A stretch of 64,000 bases of DNA from Betaproteobacteria bacterium. Lineage in GTDB: Bacteria > Pseudomonadota > Gammaproteobacteria > Burkholderiales > Casimicrobiaceae. Of the stretch, positions 25,617 to 34,259 are shown one piece after another. Below the pieces are notes generated by a model. That model had not been told where the DNA came from. It worked only from the letters and a program-made list of their open reading frames with translations, and did no database searches. The translations under genes and the position numbers were made by a program. Numbering within the stretch: the first letter of the stretch is position 1; the number at the start of each line of letters is the position of its first letter. The DNA is taken from positions 62,001 to 126,000 of the forward strand of contig JADJWJ010000011.1 in the NCBI GenBank assembly GCA_016716425.1, given 5' to 3'.

Positions 25617-26828
25617 TCAGGCGCCGAACAGCGCGAGTGCGCGCGGGCTCCCGGGCTCGATCCCGCACTCCCGCAACGCCGTTGCGGCCGCCTCGACCTG
25701 GCGGCGGATCGCCGCCAGCGCGGCGTCGTCGAGCAGGCGGCGGTTGTCGTCGACCAGCTCGGCGCCGAGCGTCTGCGCGAGGCGCCGCGCCGCGAGCTTC
25801 ATCTGGTCGAACGCGCGCGCCGGGTCGGCCACGCGCGGCACGTCGAGCACCAGCACGACGCCGTTGGTCGCGGACAGCCGCAGCGTGTCGACGGTGAACG
25901 GCTCGTTGCGCAGGTTCTGCAGCGTGTAGAGCACGGCGCCGGTGTCCTCCTGCACGAGCTCGAAGCGCCCGCCGGACGCCAGGCGGAAGCCCGCGGCCTC
26001 CGCGATCCCGCGCAGCTTGGTGCCCGGGATGCTGGCCGCATCCTGCTTGACGACGGTCAGGCCGATCTGCACGTCGACGTCAGCGCAGAGCCGGTCGAGC
26101 GCTTCGGCGCGCCCGGTCTCGGCGCCGGCGTCGGGCACCGACATCGCCGCCGGCAGCAGCGGCGCCAGCTCGCCGATGACGCGGACGAACGTGTCGAGCT
26201 GTGCGCGGCTGGCGGCGCCATTGCGGTCGGCGAGCAGCAGGCACGCGGCGACCTCGACGAACTCGCCGCGCGTGTCGGAGGCGAGCGCCTGCCACGCCGC
26301 GTCCGGCTGCGTCCGTCCGAACCAGCGCAGCCGCTTGCCCATGCGCGCGTGCAGGCCGGCCGCCAGCGAGCCGACGCCGACGGGCTTCGCCGGCTGCAGC
26401 GTGATGACGCACTCGATCTCCGGATCGGGCTCGCGCAGCGAACTGCCCGGGGTGCCGCCGCCGCGCGCGATCGCAGTCGGCGGCTCCGCCGGCGCCGGGG
26501 CCTCGTCGGCCGGCGGCTGCGGAACGACGTCCATCGGCACCGCGAACGGCGGCGCACTCTCGTCGCCGGCGGCCGGGCGAAAGGCCGGCGCCGCGCCCGC
26601 CGGCAGCGCGCCCGGCGCGCCGCCCGCTGCGGCCCCGTCGGTGCGCAGCGTCGGCTCGACGCGTCCGCCGGCCGGGGCCTCGGGTGCCTTCGCCGCCGCG
26701 GCCTTCGCGCCGCCGAACGTCGCGACGATGCGCCGGCGCACACGGCGCTCCTGCCACCAGTTGTAGACGAGGACGCCGACGACCAGCAGGATGCCGCCGA
26801 CGATGAGGCCCAGTTGCAGCGGACTCAT
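25617..26828 (-). CDS. zipA: Cell division protein ZipA
   Basis: Anchors FtsZ to the inner membrane. The 403-residue product has an N-terminal membrane helix (LQLGLIVGGILLVVGVLVYNWW), a Pro/Ala-rich linker to about residue 135 and a C-terminal FtsZ-binding domain from about 140. ATG 26828 gives MSPLQLGL, the usual family start; a GTG at 26840 with GGAAG upstream would add four residues. The ATG overlaps the TGA of a short open frame that extends from the repeat behind smc. Between smc and ligA, as is typical. Confidence 0.88.
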   Translation of the reverse strand: MSPLQLGLIVGGILLVVGVLVYNWWQERRVRRRIVATFGGAKAAAAKAPEAPAGGRVEPTLRTDGAAAGGAPGALPAGAAPAFRPAAGDESAPPFAVPMDVVPQPPADEAPAPAEPPTAIARGGGTPGSSLREPDPEIECVITLQPAKPVGVGSLAAGLHARMGKRLRWFGRTQPDAAWQALASDTRGEFVEVAACLLLADRNGAASRAQLDTFVRVIGELAPLLPAAMSVPDAGAETGRAEALDRLCADVDVQIGLTVVKQDAASIPGTKLRGIAEAAGFRLASGGRFELVQEDTGAVLYTLQNLRNEPFTVDTLRLSATNGVVLVLDVPRVADPARAFDQMKLAARRLAQTLGAELVDDNRRLLDDAALAAIRRQVEAAATALRECGIEPGSPRALALFGA

Positions 26829-26872
26829 CGACAACGGCACGTGGGCTTCCGGGGGTGCATGGATAGGCCCCG

Positions 26873-26878
26873 AGTATA
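26873..26878 (-). promoter_or_regulatory. Possible -10 box for zipA
   Basis: Minus-strand TATACT lies 45 bp before the zipA ATG, between the interspersed repeat and the gene. No good -35 is seen at 16-18 bp, so this is a weak call; if real, zipA-ligA would have transcription independent of smc. Confidence 0.35.
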
Positions 26879-26908
26879 GCGCGAAGGCTGCCGATAGGCG
26901 GCCGCGCT

Positions 26909-26970
26909 CACTGGAGTACCTTCGCGCTGCGCGCTCCGGTATTCGCCCTCGGGGCGGCCCGTCGGGCTCA
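26909..26970 (-). repeat. Interspersed repeat abutting the smc stop codon
   Basis: Read on the minus strand, the element starts within the smc stop (TGAGCCCGACGGGCCGCCCC...) and ends at ...GGTACTCCAGTG. It matches the first copy at 54312-54372 over its length with two substitutions. In the frame one base behind the smc stop it encodes SPTGRPEGEYRSAQREGTPV and stays open until a TGA that overlaps the zipA ATG. Confidence 0.85.
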
Positions 26971-29900
26971 GGCCTCGGCCAGCGAAAGCGCCTCGGCGAT
27001 GTCGACGGCGACGACGCGCGATGCGCCGGGCTCGGGCATCGTGATGCCGACCAGCTGGTTCGCCATCTCCATCGTGATCTTGTTGTGCGAGATGAACAGG
27101 AACTGCGTGTCCGCCGACATCTGCCGGACCATCGTGCAGAAGCGGTCGGTGTTGGGGTCGTCGAGCGGCGCGTCGACCTCGTCCAGCAGGCAGAACGGCG
27201 CCGGGTTCAACTGGAACAGCGCGAACACGAGCGAGATCGCGGTCAGCGCCTTCTCGCCGCCGGACAGCAGGTGGATCGACGTGTTGCGCTTGCCCGGCGG
27301 CTGCGCGACGACGGCGACACCGGAGTCGAGGATCTCCTCTCCGGTCAGCACGAGGCGCGCCTGGCCGCCGCCGAAGAGCGCGGGAAAGAGCTTCGCGAAG
27401 TTGGCGTTGACCGCCTCGAACGTCTGCTGCAGCAGTTCGCGCGACTCGCGGTCGATCTGCCGGATCGCGGTTTCCAGCGTGGTCATCGCCTCGGTCAGGT
27501 CGGCCGCCTGCCGGTCGAGGTACTCCTTGCGTTCGCGGGCCTGCGCGAGCTCGTCCAGCGCGGCCAGGTTCACGGCGCCCAGCTCGGCGATCGCCGCGGT
27601 GATCCGCTCGATCTCGCCCGGCAGCGTGCGCGCGCTCCCCCAGGCCTTCAGCGCGTCGGGCAGCGCCGCGACGTCGGCGTGCGCCTCGGCGAGCTGCTCG
27701 GTGAACTGCTGCTCGGCCAGTTGCGCCGCCTGTTCCTTGAGCTGCATGTCGAGGATCTTCGCGCGCGCCGGCTCCTGCTTCTGCTCGGCCGCGAGGCGCG
27801 CCTCCTCGCCGGCGCGCAACTGCGCGCCCAGCGCCTCGAGGCGGTCGCGCGCAGCCGCGAGCGCCTGCTCCGCCTCGCCGCGCGCGGCGAGCTGCTGCGT
27901 GAGCGCGGCTTCCACCGGCGTCCAGTCGATCGCCGCCCGCTCGCTCGTCAGCTGCGCGAGCAGCGCCTGCTGCTGCGCGCCCTGCGCGACGAGCCCTTCG
28001 CGGCGCCGCTCGAGCTCGGCCAGCCGGTCGCGGCAGCTGCGTTCGGCGAAGCCCGCCTCCTGCGTCGTACGCTCGGCCACGCGCACACGCTCGCGGCCGC
28101 GCGCCAGCGCGACCTCCGCTTCGTTGCGTGCGTGCCGCGCTGCCTCGCGCCGGGCGAGTTCGTCGTGCAGCCGCGACTGCAGGTCGGCGATCTCGGCCAC
28201 GATCGTGTCGCGCTGCCGGGCGAATTCGGCGCGCTTCGCGTCGACGTCGGCCAGTTCCTCGGTGACCTGCGCGCGCCGCTTCGCGGCCGCCTCGGCCGCC
28301 TGCTGCAACTGGACCAGTTCCAGTTCGAGGTCGTGCACGCGCCGCTGCTGCGACGACACCGCGAGGCCTTCGGAGTGATAGGTCTGCTGCGCCACGGTAA
28401 GCTCGGCGTCGACCGTGTCGCGCCGGGCGCGGGCCTCGCCGGCGCTTGCGCGCGCGGTGGCGATCGCGCCGTCGAGCTCTTCCAGCTCGCGCTGCCGCGC
28501 GAGCACGCCGTGCAGCTCGCTGTCCGGCGCGAAGAACGCCACGCCTTGCGCCGAAACGAGGTGCCCGCCGGGCGTGACGAACGCTTCGCCGACGGCGAGC
28601 GCCCCGCGCTCCGCGAGCGCGGTCGCGAGGTCCGGCCGGCAGCGCACGCCGGCCAGGCCGTCGACCAGCACCCGGGCGACGTCCGGTTGCTTGAAGCGCA
28701 CCTTCGACAGCAGCGCATCGTGCGGCGCGTCGGGGCCGTGGCGGGCGGCCGCCAGCGCGTACGCGGCGATCCGGCGCGGCGGTGGCGACCCGCCGGCGAG
28801 CCACCCGGCCGCGTCGTCGAGGTGCGCGAGCTCGAGCCCCGACAGCCGCTCGCGCAGCACCGCCTCCAGCGCGTCCTCCCAGCCCGCGTCGATGTCGACG
28901 AGCTGCCACAGCCGGCGCGCGCGGACGAGGCCGTGCGCATCGAGCCAGCCGTCGATGTCGGCGCCGTGACCGATCCTGTCCTGCAGCGCGGCGAGCGCCT
29001 GTTGCCGGGCTTCGAGGTCGGCCAGCCGCTTGCTCTCGCGCTCCCAGGCGTCGGCGGTCGCGCGCTGTTCGCCCTGCAGTGCCTCGACGCGCGTCCGCAG
29101 CGCGGCGAGCCCCGCCTGCTTGCCGGCGAGGTCCGCGTTCTCCTGCGCCAGCTGGTCCTCGACGTCGCGCACCGAATCGGTCGCGGCGGGCGCCGTATCG
29201 GCCAGCTCCTGCGCGAGCCGCTCGCGTCGCTCCTCGAGCTGCCCGAGCGCCTGCGCCGCGCTGTCGCGCCGGGTCTCGGCGACGCGCAGTCCCTGCTCGG
29301 TCTGGGCGATTTCCTGCTGGCGCTCGGCCAGTGCCGCACCGGCGGCCGCGACGTCCGCCTCCAGCGCCGGCAGTGCGGTCTGCGCCGCGGCCTCGTCCGC
29401 GCTCGCCGTTTCGCGCGCGACGAGCGCCCCCGCGAGCGCGGCGTCGGCGGCCGTGCGGTCCGCGGCGAGCGCCGCCTCCTGGCCGGCGATGGCGCCGAGC
29501 GCCTCGGTGAGCTGCGCGACCTGCTGCGTGATCCGCGTCTCGGACTCGCGCGCGAACGCGATCTGCTGCTCGAGCCGCGTGACTTCGGCGTTGGCGGCGT
29601 AGAAGGCGCCCTGCCGGTCGTGCAGCGCGTCGCCGGCCGTGTAGTGCTCGGCGCGCAGCGATTCGAGCCGCGCCTCGGCGGCGCGCAGCTCGGCCTGCAC
29701 CGACTCCAGCGCGACGGTCAGCGTCGCGATCTCGGCCGCGCACCGCTCGCGCGACCGCGCCGCATCCTGCTGCTTCGCGTACCAGAGCATGTGCTGCGAG
29801 GACTTCAGACGCGCCTCGAGCTCGCGGTACTGGGTGGCCACCTGCGCCTGCCCTTCGAGGTGCGTCAGCTGGTTCCCGAGCTCGGTCCGGATGTCCTCGA

Positions 29901-30480
29901 CCCGCGCCAGGTTCTCGCGCGTGTCGGCGAGCCGCCCCTCGGTCTCCTTGCGGCGCTCCTTGTACTTGGACACGCCCGCCGCTTCTTCGAGGAAGATCCG
30001 CAACTCCTCGGGCTTCGCCTCGATGACGCGCGAGATCATCCCCTGCTCGATGATCGCGTAGGCGCGGGGGCCCAGGCCGGTGCCAAGGAAGAGGTCGTGG
30101 ATGTCGCGGCGCCGGACCGGAATGTTGTTGATGTAGTACGTCGAGTCGCCGTCGCGCGTCAGCACGCGCTTGATCGAGATCTCGGCGTACTGGCCCCACT
30201 GGCCGCCGATGCGGCCGAGACTGTTGTCGAAGTGGAGCTCGACCGACGCACGGCCCACGGGCTTGCGCTCGCCGGCGCCGTTGAAGATGACGTCCTGCAT
30301 CGACTCGCCGCGCAGCGCGGAGGCCTTCGACTCGCCCAGCACCCAGCGGACGGCGTCGATGACGTTGGACTTGCCGCAGCCGTTGGGGCCGACGATGCCG
30401 ACCAGTTGTCCGGGGGTGGCGATCGTCGTCGGATCGACGAACGACTTGAAGCCGGCGAGCTTGATCTGCGTGAGGCGCAC
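26968..30480 (-). CDS. smc: Chromosome segregation protein SMC
   Basis: Condensin ATPase of chromosome compaction and segregation. The 1170-residue product has the standard length. Walker A GPNGCGKSN is at 31-39, two long coiled coils flank a hinge (~500-660), and the signature LLSGGEKAL and Walker B FCLLDEVDAPLDD are near the C-terminus. The start is GTG at 30480 (VRLTQIKLAGFKSF), matching the family; the in-frame upstream Met adds 31 unrelated residues. A perfect TATAAT lies 100 bp upstream, so smc probably begins the smc-zipA-ligA-galU-oxyR run. Confidence 0.97.
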   Translation of the reverse strand: MRLTQIKLAGFKSFVDPTTIATPGQLVGIVGPNGCGKSNVIDAVRWVLGESKASALRGESMQDVIFNGAGERKPVGRASVELHFDNSLGRIGGQWGQYAEISIKRVLTRDGDSTYYINNIPVRRRDIHDLFLGTGLGPRAYAIIEQGMISRVIEAKPEELRIFLEEAAGVSKYKERRKETEGRLADTRENLARVEDIRTELGNQLTHLEGQAQVATQYRELEARLKSSQHMLWYAKQQDAARSRERCAAEIATLTVALESVQAELRAAEARLESLRAEHYTAGDALHDRQGAFYAANAEVTRLEQQIAFARESETRITQQVAQLTEALGAIAGQEAALAADRTAADAALAGALVARETASADEAAAQTALPALEADVAAAGAALAERQQEIAQTEQGLRVAETRRDSAAQALGQLEERRERLAQELADTAPAATDSVRDVEDQLAQENADLAGKQAGLAALRTRVEALQGEQRATADAWERESKRLADLEARQQALAALQDRIGHGADIDGWLDAHGLVRARRLWQLVDIDAGWEDALEAVLRERLSGLELAHLDDAAGWLAGGSPPPRRIAAYALAAARHGPDAPHDALLSKVRFKQPDVARVLVDGLAGVRCRPDLATALAERGALAVGEAFVTPGGHLVSAQGVAFFAPDSELHGVLARQRELEELDGAIATARASAGEARARRDTVDAELTVAQQTYHSEGLAVSSQQRRVHDLELELVQLQQAAEAAAKRRAQVTEELADVDAKRAEFARQRDTIVAEIADLQSRLHDELARREAARHARNEAEVALARGRERVRVAERTTQEAGFAERSCRDRLAELERRREGLVAQGAQQQALLAQLTSERAAIDWTPVEAALTQQLAARGEAEQALAAARDRLEALGAQLRAGEEARLAAEQKQEPARAKILDMQLKEQAAQLAEQQFTEQLAEAHADVAALPDALKAWGSARTLPGEIERITAAIAELGAVNLAALDELAQARERKEYLDRQAADLTEAMTTLETAIRQIDRESRELLQQTFEAVNANFAKLFPALFGGGQARLVLTGEEILDSGVAVVAQPPGKRNTSIHLLSGGEKALTAISLVFALFQLNPAPFCLLDEVDAPLDDPNTDRFCTMVRQMSADTQFLFISHNKITMEMANQLVGITMPEPGASRVVAVDIAEALSLAEA

Positions 30481-30579
30481 GGGAGGACGTCGCGAAGGGG
30501 CGGAGGACGCCGGCCGCAGCGACGCCGGCGCGAAATTGTGTATGCGCGCGAGGCGTCGTGGCGGCCGCGTCAAAGCGCG

Positions 30580-30585
30580 GAATTA
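30580..30585 (-). promoter_or_regulatory. -10 box upstream of smc
   Basis: Minus-strand TATAAT, a perfect consensus, 100 bp before the smc GTG and just past the end of the transporter ATPase gene. The -35 region at the right distance is GC-rich and weak. Supports an independent smc transcript. Confidence 0.5.
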
Positions 30586-30616
30586 TAGCGGATTCGGCGG
30601 CCGACCCGGCCGCGCG

Positions 30617-31658
30617 TCACTGCGCGGCGAGCGGGACCGCGCGGGGCGGCAGCCGGCCCTCCGCAGCCGCATGGCAGGCGACCGCGCCCTGCCGGCCGTC
30701 GCCGGCCGGACGCAGCGCCGGGCTCTCGCTGCGACAGCGCGCGTCCGCATGCGGGCAGCGCGGATGGAACGTGCAGCCGGACGGCGGATCGAGCGGGTTG
30801 GGCACCTCGCCGGCCACGGCGATGCGCGCCTCGCCCGACATCTCGAGGTCGGGCACGGCATCGAGCAGCATCCGCGTGTACGGGTGCTGCGGGCTCGCGA
30901 ACAGCTCGCGCGTCGGTGCGAGTTCCACGATGCGGCCCAGGTACATGACGCCGACCCGGTCGGCGATGTGGTGGACCACGGCGAGGTTGTGCGAGATGAA
31001 CAGATACGTGAGCGCCATCCGTCGCTGCAGGTCGCGCATCAGGTTCAGCACCTGCGCCTGCACGGAAACGTCGAGCGCCGACGTCGGCTCGTCGCAGACG
31101 AGGAACGACGGCTGCGTGGACAGCGCGCGCGATCGAGATCCGCTGCCGCTGGCCGCCCGAGAACTGGTGCGGGTACTTGGCGCCATCGGCCGCCGCGAGC
31201 CCCACCTGGTCCAGCAGCGCCGCCACCCGCGCGGCGACTTCCGCCCGCCCGGTGCGCGGCGCCTGGCTGACGATCGGCTCGGCCACGATGTCGGCGACGC
31301 GCCAGCGCGGATTCAGGCTCGCGTACGGGTCCTGAAAGATCATCTGCATGCCCCGCCGCGCCTGCCGCAGCGCGCGCGCATCGGTGGTGGCGCCCTCGCC
31401 CGCGATGGCGACGCCGTCGTAGGCAATCGTGCCGTGCGTCGGCGCGTACAGCCCCACAATCAGCCGCGCGACGGTCGATTTGCCGCAGCCGGATTCGCCG
31501 ACGAGGCCGAGGGTCTCGCCCTTGCGGATTGCGAGGTCGACGCCGTCCACCGCCTTGAGGATCACGCGGCCACGGCGCTCCAGCACACGGTTCAGCCACG
31601 GCGGCGACACGTCGAAGTAGCGGGTCACGCCCGCCAGCGTGAGGAGGTCGGCGGTCAT
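30617..31658 (-). CDS. Dipeptide/oligopeptide ABC transporter ATPase (DppF-like), frame-disrupted
   Basis: ATPase of the Dpp/Opp class, about 348 residues when repaired. The first part has Walker A VGESGCGKST, the Q-loop MIFQDPYASLNPRW and signature FSGGQRQRISIARA. The second part, from LSTQPSFLVCDEPTSALDV, continues in another frame with LFISHNLAVV, MYLGRIVE and the C-terminal oligopeptide domain HPRCPHAD. The break near 31125 lies in GCGCGCGC; two missing bases there would restore a normal reading. Last gene of the second peptide-transporter set, ending 137 bp before smc. Confidence 0.88.
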
Positions 31659-31793
31659 CGTGCGGGGTTGCATTCCCGAACCGCGGAGGACGCAGAAGGC
31701 ACAGCGTAAAGCCGCCGGGAGCGGGAATTTCGATCCACGCTGCCCGCCTCGTGTTCGCCGTGCCCGCAGTGGTTCAAGGTCGTGCCTCGACCA
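31659..31793. other. Gap between the two ATPase genes
   Basis: 135 bp without a gene. It contains GAACCGCGGAGGACGCAGAAGGC (31679-31701 approximately), resembling one arm of the GAGACGCAGAG-type inverted repeat at 36587-36650. Nothing else is recognisable. Confidence 0.4.
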
Positions 31794-32804
31794 TCATGGC
31801 GCATCGCCGGCGCGCAGCCAGCAGGCAGCGCGGGTGGCGCCGGCCGGCATCAGGTCCGGCAGCTCGCGCCGGCAGCGGTCGAACGCCTGCGGGCAGCGCG
31901 GGTGGAACGCGCAGCCGGGCGGGATGGCGGTCAGCCGCGGCATGGATCCATCGATCTGCGCCAGCCGGGGGCGCTCGTCGACGATCGACGGAATCGACCC
32001 CATCAGCCCGACCGTGTACGGGTGCTGCGGCCGGTGGATGACGGCATCGACCGGCCCCACCTCGACGATGCGCCCGGCGTACATGACCGCCACGCGGTCG
32101 GCCGTCTCGGCGATCACGCCCATGTCGTGCGTGACGAGCATCACGGCGGTGCCGTGCTCGCGGCACAGCCGCTTCAAAAGCTGGATGATCTGCGCCTGGA
32201 TCGACACGTCGAGCGCCGTCGTCGGCTCGTCGGCGACGATGAGGCGCGGATTGGCGGCGAGCGCCAGCGCGATCACCACGCGCTGGCGCATCCCGCCGGA
32301 GAACTGGTGCGGATAGTGGTCGATGCGGCGCGCCGCCGCCGGGATGCCGACCTCCTCGAGCAGCGCGATCGCGCGGCTGCGCGCCTGTCCTTCCGCCAGC
32401 GGCAGGTGCGTGCGGATCGTCTCGACCAACTGCCGGCCGACCGTGTAGAGCGGATTGAGCGACGTCAGCGGATCCTGGAACACGGCGCCGATCTCGCGCC
32501 CGCGCACCGCGCGCATCGCCTCGTACGGCAGGTTGTCGATGCGGCGGCCGGCCAGCCGGATCTCGCCGGCCGCGATGCGTCCGGGCGGGTCGATGAGGCC
32601 GATGATCGCCGCGCCGGTCAGCGACTTGCCCGCACCCGACTCGCCGACCACGCCCAGCACCTCGCCAGGCGCGATCGTCAGCGAGACGTCGTGCACGGCG
32701 ACGAGCGTGCCCCGTCGCGTCGGGAACTCGACGCGCAGGCCCGCCACCGCCAGCACCGGCGCCTCCGGCGCCGGCGCGGCTACTTCGCGCCCGGCAGCTG
32801 GCAT
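31794..32804 (-). CDS. Dipeptide/oligopeptide ABC transporter ATPase (DppD-like)
   Basis: 336-residue intact ATPase: Walker A GESGAGKSLTG, Q-loop VFQDPLTSLNPLY, signature FSGGMRQRVVIALAL, Walker B LIVADEPTTALDV, switch LVTHDMGV and the C-terminal peptide-transporter extension with HPRCPQAFDRC. Partner of the DppF-like ATPase downstream. The ATG at 32804 overlaps the end of the lipoprotein gene by 25 bp; a later GTG at the start of VLAVAGLRVEF is an alternative. Confidence 0.92.
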   Translation of the reverse strand: MPAAGREVAAPAPEAPVLAVAGLRVEFPTRRGTLVAVHDVSLTIAPGEVLGVVGESGAGKSLTGAAIIGLIDPPGRIAAGEIRLAGRRIDNLPYEAMRAVRGREIGAVFQDPLTSLNPLYTVGRQLVETIRTHLPLAEGQARSRAIALLEEVGIPAAARRIDHYPHQFSGGMRQRVVIALALAANPRLIVADEPTTALDVSIQAQIIQLLKRLCREHGTAVMLVTHDMGVIAETADRVAVMYAGRIVEVGPVDAVIHRPQHPYTVGLMGSIPSIVDERPRLAQIDGSMPRLTAIPPGCAFHPRCPQAFDRCRRELPDLMPAGATRAACWLRAGDAP

Positions 32805-33181
32805 CCGGCGATCGGCTCGACGAAGTCGACGACCGGCGTCCACGCCTGCGTGATCGTGTTCTCGAACTGCGCGTTGATGTAGTAGCGCTTGCACGGCTCG
32901 ACGTTGAGCATCATCACGTGCAGCGGCGGACCGCCGGCCCAGCCCGGTGCCGGACCCTGCACGACGAGCCGGCGCTCGCCCGGTTCGACGCGGATGAGGT
33001 TCGGATTGGGAAACGCGCCGCGGTCGTCGACGCGGTCGATGATCGCCGGCCGGCGGTTGGGGATCGTCACGTTGTACCGCGCCCCGGTGAGTTCGCTCCA
33101 TGTCGGGCCCCACGTCGCGCAGCCGGTCAGCAGCGTCGGCGCGAGCAGGGTGGGAAGGAACAGCCATGTCAGCTTGCGCAT
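32780..33181 (-). CDS. Small lipoprotein of unknown function in the peptide-transport set
   Basis: 133 residues with a lipoprotein signal (MRKLTWLFLPTLLAPTLLTGCA), lipobox LTGC. The mature part has ARYNVTIPNRRPAIIDRVDD, RVEPGERRLVVQGPAP and two further cysteines (EPCKRYYIN, AGCQLPG). I do not recognise the family. The N-terminus is chosen at 33181 because upstream codons are not signal-like. Located between the DppC-like permease and the DppD-like ATPase genes, it may be an accessory envelope lipoprotein. Confidence 0.75.
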   Translation of the reverse strand: MRKLTWLFLPTLLAPTLLTGCATWGPTWSELTGARYNVTIPNRRPAIIDRVDDRGAFPNPNLIRVEPGERRLVVQGPAPGWAGGPPLHVMMLNVEPCKRYYINAQFENTITQAWTPVVDFVEPIAGCQLPGAK

Positions 33182-33305
33182 ATCGTCGACTCCTGTTGCA
33201 TTCCACGGCGGAGCACGGGATCCGCAGGTCCCCGTGGCGGCGAAGCGCCACGCGTCCAGGTCGCCCGCGCGCATGGTCCAACAGGCGCACGGCGCGGGTA
33301 TGCCA

Positions 33306-34259
33306 TCAGCGCAGCCTCGGGTTCAAGGCGTCGCGCAGCCAGTCGCCGAGCAGGTTGATCGACAGCACGAGGATCACCAGCGCAGCGCCGGGAAAGATCG
33401 TAATCCACCATTCGCCGGAGAACAAAAATTCGTTGCCGATCCGGATCAGCGTGCCCAGCGACGGTTCCGTCGGCGGCACGCCCACGCCGAGGAACGACAG
33501 CGTGGCTTCGGTCAGGATCGCCGTGGCGATGTTGATCGTCGCCAGCACGAGCACCGGACCCAGCACGTTGGGCAGCAGGTGGCGCGCCATGATCGGCAGC
33601 GGCGCGACGCCGATCACCCGCGCCGCCTGAATGTACTCCTTGTTCTTCTCCACCATCGTCGAGCCGCGCACGGTCCGCGCGTACTGCACCCAGTTGGACA
33701 GGCCGATCGCCAGCACCAGCACGTAGAGCGCCACCTGGTCGTGCGCGTCGCGCGGCAGCGCCACCCGCGCCACGCCGTCGATCAGCAGCGCGATCAGGAT
33801 CGCGGGAAACGACAGCTGCACGTCGGCCACCCGCATGATGAGCGCGTCGGTCCTGCCGCCCGCGTATCCGGCCAGCAGACCCAGCGCCACGCCGAGGACC
33901 AGGGCGAAGGCCACCGAGGCCAGCCCGACGAGCAGCGAGATGCGGGCGCCGAACACGATCGCCGACAGCACGTCGCGGCCCTGGTCGTCGGTGCCGAGCA
34001 GGAACATCGCACGCCCGCCGTCGATCCACGCCGGCGGCAGCCGCGAGTCGGACAGGTTGAGCGTCTTGAGGTCGAACGGGTTGTGCGGCGCGACCCACGG
34101 TGCGAACAGCGCGGCCAGCACGCAGACGGCGAACACGGCGAACGACGCCATCGCCACCGGCGAGTGCCGGAAGCTGTACGCGACGTCGCCGTCCCACGCG
34201 GCAGCGAGCCGCGCCTTCCACGACGGCGCGGCGAGCAGTTCGGACGCGGCGCCGGTCAT
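33306..34259 (-). CDS. Dipeptide ABC transporter permease (DppC-like)
   Basis: 317-residue inner-membrane permease with about six helices and the EAA-type loop (EYIQAARVIGVAPLPIMARHLLPN). Typical DppC features are LLGTDDQGRDVLSAIVFGARISL and the C-terminal LSINLLGDWLRDALNPRLR. Its ATG overlaps the stop of the DUF2817 gene (ATGA). Pairs with the DppB-like permease at 36.7-37.6 kb, from which it is separated by two hydrolase genes. Confidence 0.92.
   Translation of the reverse strand: MTGAASELLAAPSWKARLAAAWDGDVAYSFRHSPVAMASFAVFAVCVLAALFAPWVAPHNPFDLKTLNLSDSRLPPAWIDGGRAMFLLGTDDQGRDVLSAIVFGARISLLVGLASVAFALVLGVALGLLAGYAGGRTDALIMRVADVQLSFPAILIALLIDGVARVALPRDAHDQVALYVLVLAIGLSNWVQYARTVRGSTMVEKNKEYIQAARVIGVAPLPIMARHLLPNVLGPVLVLATINIATAILTEATLSFLGVGVPPTEPSLGTLIRIGNEFLFSGEWWITIFPGAALVILVLSINLLGDWLRDALNPRLR

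Noticed and set aside
26791..30588. Long plus-strand open frame opposite smc
   Set aside because: Composition is typical of antisense shadow and no family is recognisable; SMC on the minus strand is unambiguous.
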